Program-made: the position numbers and the translations under genes | Shown: piece after piece, positions 53,119 through 60,212 of the stretch | Position numbering within the stretch: position 1 is the stretch's first letter | Layout: the number at the start of each line of letters is the position of its first letter | The notes under the pieces: generated by a model | Database searches by the model: none | What the model was told of the DNA's origin: nothing | Seen by the model: only the letters and a program-made list of their open reading frames with translations | Assembly: GCF_015680405.1 (NCBI RefSeq) | Contig: NZ_JADLJS010000009.1 | Location: forward strand, 62,001 to 126,000 | DNA length: 64,000 bases | Source of the DNA: Pseudomonas pudica | GTDB lineage: Bacteria > Pseudomonadota > Gammaproteobacteria > Pseudomonadales > Pseudomonadaceae | Direction of reading: 5' to 3'

Positions 53119-54486
53119 TCAGGGCCCCACGGGCAGGCGCAAGGTCGCGCGCAGCCCGTGGGGCGCCTGGTTGCGCAACTGCACGCTGCCACCCAGGCGG
53201 GTCATGATGGTGCTGACGATCGACAAACCCAACCCGGCGCCATTGGTCGAGCCCTTGCTGTAGAAACGCTCGAACACCCGCTGCTGGTCCACCTCGGCAA
53301 TGCCCGGCCCTTCGTCGTCGACACTGACCAGCAAGGCCTGCCCTTCGCGCTGCAGTGTCACCGTAACCCGACCGCCTGCCGGCGAATGGTCCACGGCATT
53401 GGCCACCAGGTTCTGCAAGGCGATACCCAGCAAGCCCGCGTCGGTGTGCAAGTGGTAGTCGCCTGCAGCGATGTCCAGCGAAGGCTCAAGCCCGCGCTCC
53501 AGAATCCATGGAGTCAGCTCGGCCAGGGTTTCGGCCACCACGCCCTCCAGGTCCACCCGCGGCCAGTCACGGCGGCCTGGACGCGGCTCCAGGCGAGCCA
53601 GGGTCAACAGCTGGTTGACCACCCGGGCAAGGCGGTCGACGCCGCCCATCAGGAACTGCAGGGCCTTGTCCCGCTCGGCAGCGCTGTCTGCATTGAGCGC
53701 GTTCTGCGCATGCAGGCGCAGGATGGCCAAGGGCGTGCGCATCTCGTGGGCAGCGTCGGCGATGAAACGGTGTTCGCGGCGCAGCAAGTCATCGATCTGC
53801 CCGAGCAGGCGGTTGATCGCCGCCTGCATCGGTTCAAGCTCCTTCGGCAGCGGCACCAACTGCAGCGGCTCCAGCGACTCGGCGTGGCGAGCGCGGATCA
53901 CCCTGGCCATGTTCTGCAGCGGCTTCAGCCCCCAGCCAATGGCCGCCCACACCAGCAAGGCCAGGGCCAGGCTGCCGAACAGGAAGGGCAACAGCGTGTG
54001 CCGCACGATGCGTTCGATCAGGTCGTCACGTACGTCGTTGCGCTCGCCCACCCAGATCACCCAGTGTTTTTCCGGCACCGGCAGGACGAAACTGCGCCAA
54101 CGGCGCCCTTCCACCACCACATCGGCAAAACCTGGCACCCGCGGTGCCTGCTCCAGCTGGGGGGCGCTGGGTGTATGCACCAGCAGCCCGTTGTCGTCGG
54201 CCCACACCTGAAAGGCCAGCTTGCTCTCGTAGCGGTGCCCCACCTTGTGGTGCCCGGCCTTGCTCAAGGCCTCGTCGAAGGCGCGGTACAACTCGTCACG
54301 GCTCTGTTCCTGCACCGGCAGGCTCATGATGCCCTGCAACAGCCGAGCGTTCTGCGCCAGGTGGGCGTCGTACACCTCGTTTATTTCGTGGCGGCTGTCG
54401 TGGTAGTTGTACAGCGCCAGCAACCCGCTGCCCACCAGCAACAGCAGCATCACCCGCCACAAGGTACGTTGGCGCAGCGAGCTCAT
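53119..54486 (-). CDS. Sensor histidine kinase (QseC/PmrB-like)
   Basis: 455 residues. Two membrane helices (about 12-30 and 160-180) flank a periplasmic sensor; HAMP, then dimerisation domain with phospho-acceptor His in AAHEMRTPLAILR, N-box NLVANAVDHSP, and G-boxes DDEGPGI and GAGLGLSIV. It overlaps the response-regulator gene by 4 bases and is the last gene of the seven-gene operon, so it probably senses a signal linked to the operon product. Confidence 0.93.
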   Translation of the reverse strand: MSSLRQRTLWRVMLLLLVGSGLLALYNYHDSRHEINEVYDAHLAQNARLLQGIMSLPVQEQSRDELYRAFDEALSKAGHHKVGHRYESKLAFQVWADDNGLLVHTPSAPQLEQAPRVPGFADVVVEGRRWRSFVLPVPEKHWVIWVGERNDVRDDLIERIVRHTLLPFLFGSLALALLVWAAIGWGLKPLQNMARVIRARHAESLEPLQLVPLPKELEPMQAAINRLLGQIDDLLRREHRFIADAAHEMRTPLAILRLHAQNALNADSAAERDKALQFLMGGVDRLARVVNQLLTLARLEPRPGRRDWPRVDLEGVVAETLAELTPWILERGLEPSLDIAAGDYHLHTDAGLLGIALQNLVANAVDHSPAGGRVTVTLQREGQALLVSVDDEGPGIAEVDQQRVFERFYSKGSTNGAGLGLSIVSTIMTRLGGSVQLRNQAPHGLRATLRLPVGP

Positions 54487-55145
54487 GCCTTGCGTTCCAC
54501 CAGGTAGCCGATTCCGCGCACGGTGCGGATCAGGCTGTTGAACAGCTTCTTGCGCAGGTGATAGATATTCACTTCCAGGGTGTTGCTTTCCGGCTCTTCA
54601 TCCCAGCCATACAGCAACTGGGTCAAGCGTTCGCGGGTGAACACCTTGCCCGGCTGGGCCAGCAGTTCGTGCAAAAGCAGGTATTCCTTGGGCGTTAGCA
54701 CCACCGGCTGGCCTTGGTAGTGCACCTGCTGGCTGACCGGGTCCAGGCACACACCGGCATGCTCTATCAGCACCCGGGCGCGGCCGCTGCTGCGCCGCAG
54801 CAAGGCCCGCAAGCGGGCCTTGAGTTCGTTGAGGTCGAAGGGTTTGACCAGGTAGTCGTCGGCGCCGGCGTCCAGCCCGGCGATGCGGTCCTCGGTGGCG
54901 TCGCGGGCGGTCAGCACCAGCACCGGCAGGCTCTTCCCGGCTGCACGCAGGCGCCGCAACAACTCGATGCCATCCAGGCGCGGCAAGCCCAGGTCGAGAA
55001 TGGCCAGGTCGAACTCCTCGTGGCACAGGGCATGCAGGGCGCTGGCACCATCCTGCAACCAGTCGAGGGTATAGCCCTCGCGGCGCAGGCCGTCACAGAT
55101 CCCCTCCCCCAACGCGGCGTCGTCTTCTACCAGCAGCAGGCGCAT
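54483..55145 (-). CDS. Response regulator, OmpR/PhoB family (QseB/PmrA-like)
   Basis: 220 residues. Receiver domain with acidic pair VEDDAALG, phospho-acceptor Asp in LAILDLGLPR, and Lys in VKPFDL; C-terminal winged helix with TPKEYLLLHELLAQPGKVFT. Such regulators bind direct repeats with 11-bp spacing; such a repeat stands before the first gene of this operon. Gap to the TPR gene upstream is 2 bases. Confidence 0.94.
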   Translation of the reverse strand: MRLLLVEDDAALGEGICDGLRREGYTLDWLQDGASALHALCHEEFDLAILDLGLPRLDGIELLRRLRAAGKSLPVLVLTARDATEDRIAGLDAGADDYLVKPFDLNELKARLRALLRRSSGRARVLIEHAGVCLDPVSQQVHYQGQPVVLTPKEYLLLHELLAQPGKVFTRERLTQLLYGWDEEPESNTLEVNIYHLRKKLFNSLIRTVRGIGYLVERKA

Positions 55146-55147
55146 GC

Positions 55148-55789
55148 TTAATCCTGTTTGTCCTTGATCGCTTTGAGTAAAGCATCGATTTCACCGCGCC
55201 GGCCTTGGTCGGCCAGCTCCCGCCCGGGCCGGGGCGGTGCTTGCAACGCCTTTTGCAGGGCGGCGCGGGCTTCGTCGTAGCGGTTCTGCCGGTACAGGTG
55301 GTCAGCCCAGAAGTAATTGCTGTCGATACCGTCGGGGTTGATCACCAGCGCCTGGCGCAGCATGGCCTCGGCCTTGGCCTGGTCACCGAAGCTCAGCGGC
55401 CAGCCGGGCACCTGGTCGTACAGCGCGCCCAGGCTGGTGTAGGCCGAACCTTGCAGAGCCTTGGGGTCAACGGCCAGGGCCTTTTCCAGGCTGGCGCGGG
55501 CAGCCTTGACCTTGCCCAGCGCCCCCAACCCGCCGGTGGCACCGGCCCAGCTGCTGTTGACGATGCCGTCCCAGATCAGCGGCTCGGCCGAGCCCGGCTG
55601 CTGGCGCACCAACGCCGCCGACTGTACCGCCAGGGCCTCGAACGCCCCGGCACGTTCGGCTTCGGGCAGGTTGTAGCGAATCACCGCCCAGCGCTGCTGG
55701 ATGGCATTGAGTTGCTGGGTACCATTCTGGTCGAGGGCCCAGGTGAACGGGGCGATGGCCAGCAGACTGGCCAGAATCAGACGTTTCAT
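55148..55789 (-). CDS. Secreted TPR-like protein
   Basis: 213 residues with signal peptide (LILASLLAIAPFTWA). Tetratricopeptide-like helices follow, e.g. ASLEKALAVDPKALQGSAYT and AEAMLRQALVINPDGIDSNY. Periplasmic scaffold or adaptor role is plausible. Shares the operon with the enzymes and regulators: start overlaps the SDR stop (ATGA) and stop is 2 bases before the response regulator. Confidence 0.82.
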   Translation of the reverse strand: MKRLILASLLAIAPFTWALDQNGTQQLNAIQQRWAVIRYNLPEAERAGAFEALAVQSAALVRQQPGSAEPLIWDGIVNSSWAGATGGLGALGKVKAARASLEKALAVDPKALQGSAYTSLGALYDQVPGWPLSFGDQAKAEAMLRQALVINPDGIDSNYFWADHLYRQNRYDEARAALQKALQAPPRPGRELADQGRRGEIDALLKAIKDKQD

Positions 55790-56592
55790 TTGCTCGACTC
55801 CTTGCTGTGCCAGGCGCTGTAGCGACGGATCAGCGGCAGTTGCTTGCGCAAGGCGCGATCAACCACGCCCGGCAGCATGCCGTTAAGGCGCACGAAGAGT
55901 TTTTCCGGCCAGCCCAGGTACAGTTCGCTACGCTCGGCCTGTACTGCGTCGAGCACCGCCCGGGCGACATCCTGAGGGTCATCGACGCCCACCTTCAACG
56001 CCTGGTTCAGGGCCTGCGCGGCGCTACTGTTCATCGTCGTGCGGGTGGTGCGCGGTGCGGCATACAGCACGTTCACCGAAGTGTCGGCAAGCTCGCGGCG
56101 CAATGCCTCGGAGAACCCGCGCAAGGCAAACTTGCTGGCGCAGTACGTGGCATAACCGGGGTAGCCGATGGAGCCGTAGATCGACCCCACGTTCACCACC
56201 AGTGCACTGGGCTGCGCGCGCAGCAACGGCAGGCACAGGCGGGTGAGCTGCACGGCGGCCTTGATGTTGAGGTCGAACAACTCGTCCAGGGCGGCCTCGT
56301 CCATCTGTTCGAGCAGGGCGAAGCGGTTGACCCCGGCAGCATTGATCAACAGGTTGCAACTGCCCATGTCCCGCGCTGCCTCCAGCACTTCACGGCGGCC
56401 TTCGGCGCAGCGCAGGTCGGCCTGCTGCCAGCGCAATTGCCCGGGGTAGCGCGCCATCAGTTCCGCCAGCTTGCCCTGCTGCCGGCTGACCGCCAGTACG
56501 CGGGCCCCGGCACTGCAAAGCTGGTCCGCCAGCTCCAGGCCGATGCCACCGCTGGCGCCGGTGAGCACCGCCACGCAATCAGGCAAGCGCAT
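55786..56592 (-). CDS. Short-chain dehydrogenase/reductase
   Basis: 268 residues, classical SDR. NAD(P) motif TGASGGIGLEL at the N-terminus, NAAG in LLINAAGVNR, and the catalytic Ser-Tyr-Lys: SIYGSIGYPGYATYCASKFALRG region has YCASK. Start ATG 56592 is taken (overlapping the diiron-protein stop by 14 bases) and not the one 8 codons upstream. Probably reduces or oxidises the product of the ligase/diiron pair. Confidence 0.9.
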   Translation of the reverse strand: MRLPDCVAVLTGASGGIGLELADQLCSAGARVLAVSRQQGKLAELMARYPGQLRWQQADLRCAEGRREVLEAARDMGSCNLLINAAGVNRFALLEQMDEAALDELFDLNIKAAVQLTRLCLPLLRAQPSALVVNVGSIYGSIGYPGYATYCASKFALRGFSEALRRELADTSVNVLYAAPRTTRTTMNSSAAQALNQALKVGVDDPQDVARAVLDAVQAERSELYLGWPEKLFVRLNGMLPGVVDRALRKQLPLIRRYSAWHSKESSK

Positions 56593-57259
56593 GCTGTACC
56601 TCCTGCTTTGCGGCACGCGGCAGCCCTTCGAACATGGCGGTGTACAGGCGGTACACCACTTTGGCAGCGTGGATTACCGCCTGCTGGTCCTCGGGCTGGT
56701 CCAGGCGGTTCATCAGGCCACGGTAGGTGGCCATGTGGTCCTGGTCCAGGGCGCCATGGGAACTCAGGTAGCTGAATGCCTGGTCCGGCAGGCCCAGGCT
56801 GCCCTGCAGGGCACCGGCAGCCTGGGTGGCCAGGGCAATGCTGGTGCCTTCGAGCACGTTGACCATGCCGAACAGCCCGACCGGGTTGCCACGGGCAATC
56901 TGGTCGTAGAGAAAGGCCACCATCAGCTCGATAGGCAATGCCGGGCAGCCGCCCGCCACCTTGTGTGGGTCGCCACCACAGGCGGCGATGTCATCGAGAA
57001 TCCAGCGCTCATGGCCGTATTCCTCCTCGATGTACTCGCACACCGCGCCGCGCAGCCACTCCAGCCGAGCCGGCAAACGGGCTCCGCAGGCCATCATCAA
57101 GGGTACGGTGTGGCGCACGTGGTGGTAAGCCTGGGTCAGAAAGGCCACATAGGCCTCGAGGCTGGCCTTGCCGGCCAGCGCGTCGCGGATGACCGGAACA
57201 CTGAACAATGCCGTACGCTCGTCGGCGGTTTCCTGCTGCAGCGTATCGAAGAAAAGCAT
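56579..57259 (-). CDS. Haem-oxygenase-like diiron protein (TenA/PqqC superfamily)
   Basis: 226 residues, all helical. Candidate metal ligands are EEYGHERWILDD (E-x3-H) near residue 85 and HGALDQDHMA (H-x3-D-x2-H) near residue 175, the pattern of HDO oxidases such as UndA-type fatty-acid decarboxylases and N-oxygenases. With the acyl-adenylate ligase next door an oxidation of an activated acyl or amine substrate is a reasonable inference. Substrate unknown. Starts 15 bases after the ligase stop. Confidence 0.85.
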   Translation of the reverse strand: MLFFDTLQQETADERTALFSVPVIRDALAGKASLEAYVAFLTQAYHHVRHTVPLMMACGARLPARLEWLRGAVCEYIEEEYGHERWILDDIAACGGDPHKVAGGCPALPIELMVAFLYDQIARGNPVGLFGMVNVLEGTSIALATQAAGALQGSLGLPDQAFSYLSSHGALDQDHMATYRGLMNRLDQPEDQQAVIHAAKVVYRLYTAMFEGLPRAAKQEVQHALA

Positions 57260-57274
57260 GGCAAACCTCGTGGG

Positions 57275-58735
57275 TCATTGAAGGTCGGATAACAAGGACT
57301 GGTAACACCGCAGGATCTGTTCGCGGCGTGGCCGGCCGTTGGCGGTAAGGGTTTGCCCGGCGGCACTCAAGGGTTCGGGCAGGCGCCGCCAGGCATGCAC
57401 CCGGGCATAGTCCGGCAGGCCGGCATTGGCCTGACGGATGGCCTGCTCGAGGGTGTGGTCGTCAGCCTGCGGGTCCAGCGGCCAGATCAGCGCCAGGTTG
57501 TGTGCCAGGCCTTCGCCGTGGACAAATGCCTGGGCGATCACCCCGCCCTGGGTCAGTTCGGCCTCGACCCACTCGGGGTTGACGTTGCGCCCGAAGCTGG
57601 TGCTGTACTGGTGCTTCTTGCGCCCGGCCAGGTACAGGAAGCCGTCGCTGTCGAAGTGGCCCAAGTCACCAGTCGGCAACCACGGCTCTTCGAAGGGTGG
57701 CTCGCCCAGGTAGCCGAGCAACGCCGAACCGGCCACCTGCACTTCGCCGTCCTCGGCAACGCGCACCTGCACATGCGGCAGCGGCCGCCCGACACTGCCC
57801 GCGCGGTGCGCCCCAGGGCGATTGAGGCAGACCACCGAGGCACATTCGGACAAGCCATAGCCCTCGAACACCGGCAGCCCGACGGCCTCGGCCCGGGCCA
57901 GCAGGCTCGGCGCCACCCGCGCGCCGCCTACCGCCACGAAGCGCAACGGGCCGACCCGCATCAGGCCGCGCTCGATGGCGGTGACCAACCCAAGCAGCAA
58001 TTGCGGCACCAGGATCAGGCTTTCGGCACCACTCAAGGCGATGGCGCCCAGCAATTGCTTGAAGTCGACCTGGCTGGCACCGCGAAAACCCAGTTGCGCC
58101 TGCGGGTACAGGGCAATGCTCGCCCCGGCCAGCAGGGCTGCGTACAGGCCCAGGTTTTCCAACAGCACCGCCATGGGCAATACCGCCAGGTACTTGCCTG
58201 GTGCCGTGGGCCGGCTGGCGGCCTCCAGTTCAAGCGCTACCCGCAGCATGGCATCAGCGCTCAGGCATACGCCCTTGGGTGCACCGGTGCTACCGGAGGT
58301 GTAGGTAACCTTCGCGGTGCCCGGGGGCAAGGGTGCGGCCGCTGGCAGCTGCCGGCTCCAGAAGCGCTCACCGCTAGTGAAGCCGCTGGCATGCAAGTCG
58401 TCAGCGAAGGCGTCGTCGGCCAGCGCCAGTACCGCCCCGCTCTGTGCCAGGCAGTGGCGGCGCTGGGCGCTGCTGAAGAACGCCGGCAGGATGACGATGG
58501 GGCGCGCCGCGAACAGCGCCGCCAGGTCCCAGAACAGCGCCTCGGGGCCGTTCTCCAGGGCCAAAGCGAAGGTGCCCGGTGGCTGCACGCTCAACCAGGC
58601 CTGGCGCTGCTCGACCTCGTCCAGCAACTGTTGATACGTGAACGGCCCACCAAGGCCCAGCAACGCCGGTTGCGCCCCTCGTTGGCGGGCATGCAGTTGC
58701 AACACATCGCTGAACAGCTGGCATTCACGCGGCAT
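57275..58735 (-). CDS. AMP-binding acyl ligase (ANL superfamily)
   Basis: 486 residues. Adenylation motifs A3 TYTSGSTGAPKG, A5 EGYGLSEC, A7 LPTGDLG and A8 LYLAGRKKHQYSTSFGRNV are all present. The C-terminal A10 motif is TANGRPRRE: the Lys that usually contacts the carboxylate is Arg. It lacks a carrier domain, so the acceptor is CoA or a free amine/alcohol. Start ATG 58735 overlaps the hemolysin-family gene by 11 bases; the frame opens 46 codons earlier without similarity. Confidence 0.88.
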   Translation of the reverse strand: MPRECQLFSDVLQLHARQRGAQPALLGLGGPFTYQQLLDEVEQRQAWLSVQPPGTFALALENGPEALFWDLAALFAARPIVILPAFFSSAQRRHCLAQSGAVLALADDAFADDLHASGFTSGERFWSRQLPAAAPLPPGTAKVTYTSGSTGAPKGVCLSADAMLRVALELEAASRPTAPGKYLAVLPMAVLLENLGLYAALLAGASIALYPQAQLGFRGASQVDFKQLLGAIALSGAESLILVPQLLLGLVTAIERGLMRVGPLRFVAVGGARVAPSLLARAEAVGLPVFEGYGLSECASVVCLNRPGAHRAGSVGRPLPHVQVRVAEDGEVQVAGSALLGYLGEPPFEEPWLPTGDLGHFDSDGFLYLAGRKKHQYSTSFGRNVNPEWVEAELTQGGVIAQAFVHGEGLAHNLALIWPLDPQADDHTLEQAIRQANAGLPDYARVHAWRRLPEPLSAAGQTLTANGRPRREQILRCYQSLLSDLQ

Positions 58736-59402
58736 GGCCGGCCTCCTGCACGCTCGCGGGCAAGCCCAGCCGCTCGAACACGCCGCCGCGGGCCAGGGCT
58801 GCATGGCCGTAGTCGATGTTGCCGACGAACACTTGCGGGTGCTGCGCGTAGTAGCTGCCCCAACTGTCGGCATCGCCGTTCAGCCGGCCAGGGTCGGCCA
58901 CGGCCAACGCCGTGGGCACCAGGCCCAGGCGATGAAAGCTGTTGACCAGCGTCGCGGCACCGGTGAAGGCCACCCACTGCAAGCCGCGGGCGGCCAGCAA
59001 CCAGGTCACGGCAATGATCATGATCCGCGCGCTGCCGGCGCTGAGCGCAGCCAGGTTGCCCACTTCGACCAACTGCGCACGCCTCACCGGGCTGGCCGAC
59101 AGCCGGGTCACAGCCGCTTCCAGCGGTTCATCCAGGTAACGCTCGATGAAGGTCGGGCCACTGCTGGCCAGGCGTATGCCGGCAGCGGCCATCAGGCGCC
59201 CGTGGCTGTCATGCAGGCCGAGCAGTTCAGGCAGATAGTGCTGCACATCGGCGTGGTGCGCGCAGGCAAAGCGGGCGTGAATGAACTGTTCCAGCTCGTC
59301 ACGCCCCGGCGCCCCCGGGTGTTTCAGCGTCATGTAGGCAAGGCGATCGCCGTGGCTGCCGATAGCCAGTGGAAACAGGCTGGCGCTGTCTGCCTGGGTC
59401 AT
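58725..59402 (-). CDS. Thermostable hemolysin-family protein
   Basis: 225 residues, matching the T_hemolysin family (named after Vibrio delta-VPH). Typical stretches are LVEVGNLAALSAGSARI, WVAFTGAATLVNSFHRLGL and ELLGLHDSHGRLMAAAGIR, which fit a GNAT-like acyltransferase fold, not a pore. No signal peptide. First gene of the operon, so an acyl-transfer role in making a small molecule is more likely than direct haemolysis; this is inference. Confidence 0.85.
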   Translation of the reverse strand: MTQADSASLFPLAIGSHGDRLAYMTLKHPGAPGRDELEQFIHARFACAHHADVQHYLPELLGLHDSHGRLMAAAGIRLASSGPTFIERYLDEPLEAAVTRLSASPVRRAQLVEVGNLAALSAGSARIMIIAVTWLLAARGLQWVAFTGAATLVNSFHRLGLVPTALAVADPGRLNGDADSWGSYYAQHPQVFVGNIDYGHAALARGGVFERLGLPASVQEAGHAA

Positions 59403-59435
59403 GGCTGTCCCCCTTTCAAGTCAGGTCCAGGGGGC

Positions 59436-59468
59436 AGTATCAGGGGGCAATCTGAAGCCAATCTGAAG
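59436..59468 (-). promoter_or_regulatory. 11-bp-period direct repeat and -10 element before the hemolysin-family operon
   Basis: CAATCTGAAG occurs at 59448-59457 and again at 59459-59468 (minus strand CTTCAGATTG G CTTCAGATTG), followed by GATACT at 59441-59436 as a possible -10. The arrangement is that of OmpR/PhoB-type activator sites such as PhoP and PmrA boxes. The repeat is 45 bases from both divergent start codons (59402 and 59514), so either or both may be controlled. Confidence 0.6.
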
Positions 59469-59513
59469 TGCTACATTTGCCATTGCCCTCATGCGCACCA
59501 ACAAGGAAAACAG

Positions 59514-60083
59514 ATGCGCCACGAATTCAGCGAAGTGCTCAACGACCTGGTCGACTACTTTCTGCTCGGCGATATCCAGTTGCTCGAGCGCTTCAAGCAA
59601 CAACATGAACTGCCCGACGACCTGGCCCATGCGTTCACCCACGGCGACAGCGGCGACCAGGCGGTGCGCGAAGGGATTGTGCTGCCACTGGCCGGGGTCG
59701 ATAACCTGCCCTACCGCATCCTGTTCACCCTGGACAACCATACCCCGGCCCTGCGCGAACCCGGCAGCCGCCTCAAGCACCGCCGTAATGGCTATGTGCT
59801 GCAGGTCGAGCACGGTGCGCTGATGCTGTACACCTGGCGCATCCTGCAGCACTTCACGCCCAAGACGCTGGGTGACCTGATGGCGCGCTACCAGGTACCC
59901 GGACGGCCGATCATCGAGCTGGACAATGGCTGGTATGACGTGGAGGTGCTGGCGGGTGCGCTGGTGCGGGACGGGCTGTACGAGCCGGCGTTCGAGTTCG
60001 TGTTGAAGAAGCGCTGGAGCCGGGGTGAGGCTGCCGGAGTGGATACCGGGTATGCCTTTGGCTTGCGTGGCTATTTCGACTGA
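59514..60083 (+). CDS. Conserved hypothetical protein, divergent from the hemolysin-family operon
   Basis: 189 residues starting MRHEFSEVLNDLVDYFLLGD with AAGGAAAACAG before the ATG. No signal peptide, no membrane helix. Contains LPYRILFTLDNHTPALREPG and NGYVLQVEHGALMLYTWRIL. I recognise no family. Because it shares the divergent control region with the direct repeat it may belong to the same regulon. Confidence 0.7.
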   Translation: MRHEFSEVLNDLVDYFLLGDIQLLERFKQQHELPDDLAHAFTHGDSGDQAVREGIVLPLAGVDNLPYRILFTLDNHTPALREPGSRLKHRRNGYVLQVEHGALMLYTWRILQHFTPKTLGDLMARYQVPGRPIIELDNGWYDVEVLAGALVRDGLYEPAFEFVLKKRWSRGEAAGVDTGYAFGLRGYFD

Positions 60084-60098
60084 TGGGTTGACTGTGCC

Positions 60099-60192
60099 GG
60101 CCTCTTCGCGGGTGAACCCGCTCCCACAGGTACCTCACTGCCCTCAGGCACAGTGGTATCCCTGTGGGAGCGGGCATGCCCGCGAAGAGGCC
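60099..60192. repeat. REP pair (inverted)
   Basis: GGCCTCTTCGCGGGTGAACC on the left and CGGGCATGCCCGCGAAGAGG on the right, with CCCACAGG/CCTGTGGG. Lies between convergent genes. Confidence 0.88.
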
Positions 60193-60212
60193 GTTACAGG
60201 CAGCCTCAAACT

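Noticed and set aside
19220..60192. CRISPR array or tandem repeats
   Set aside because: The repeated 20-35-bp units are scattered singly or as inverted pairs at gene ends with no regular spacers; they are REP sequences.
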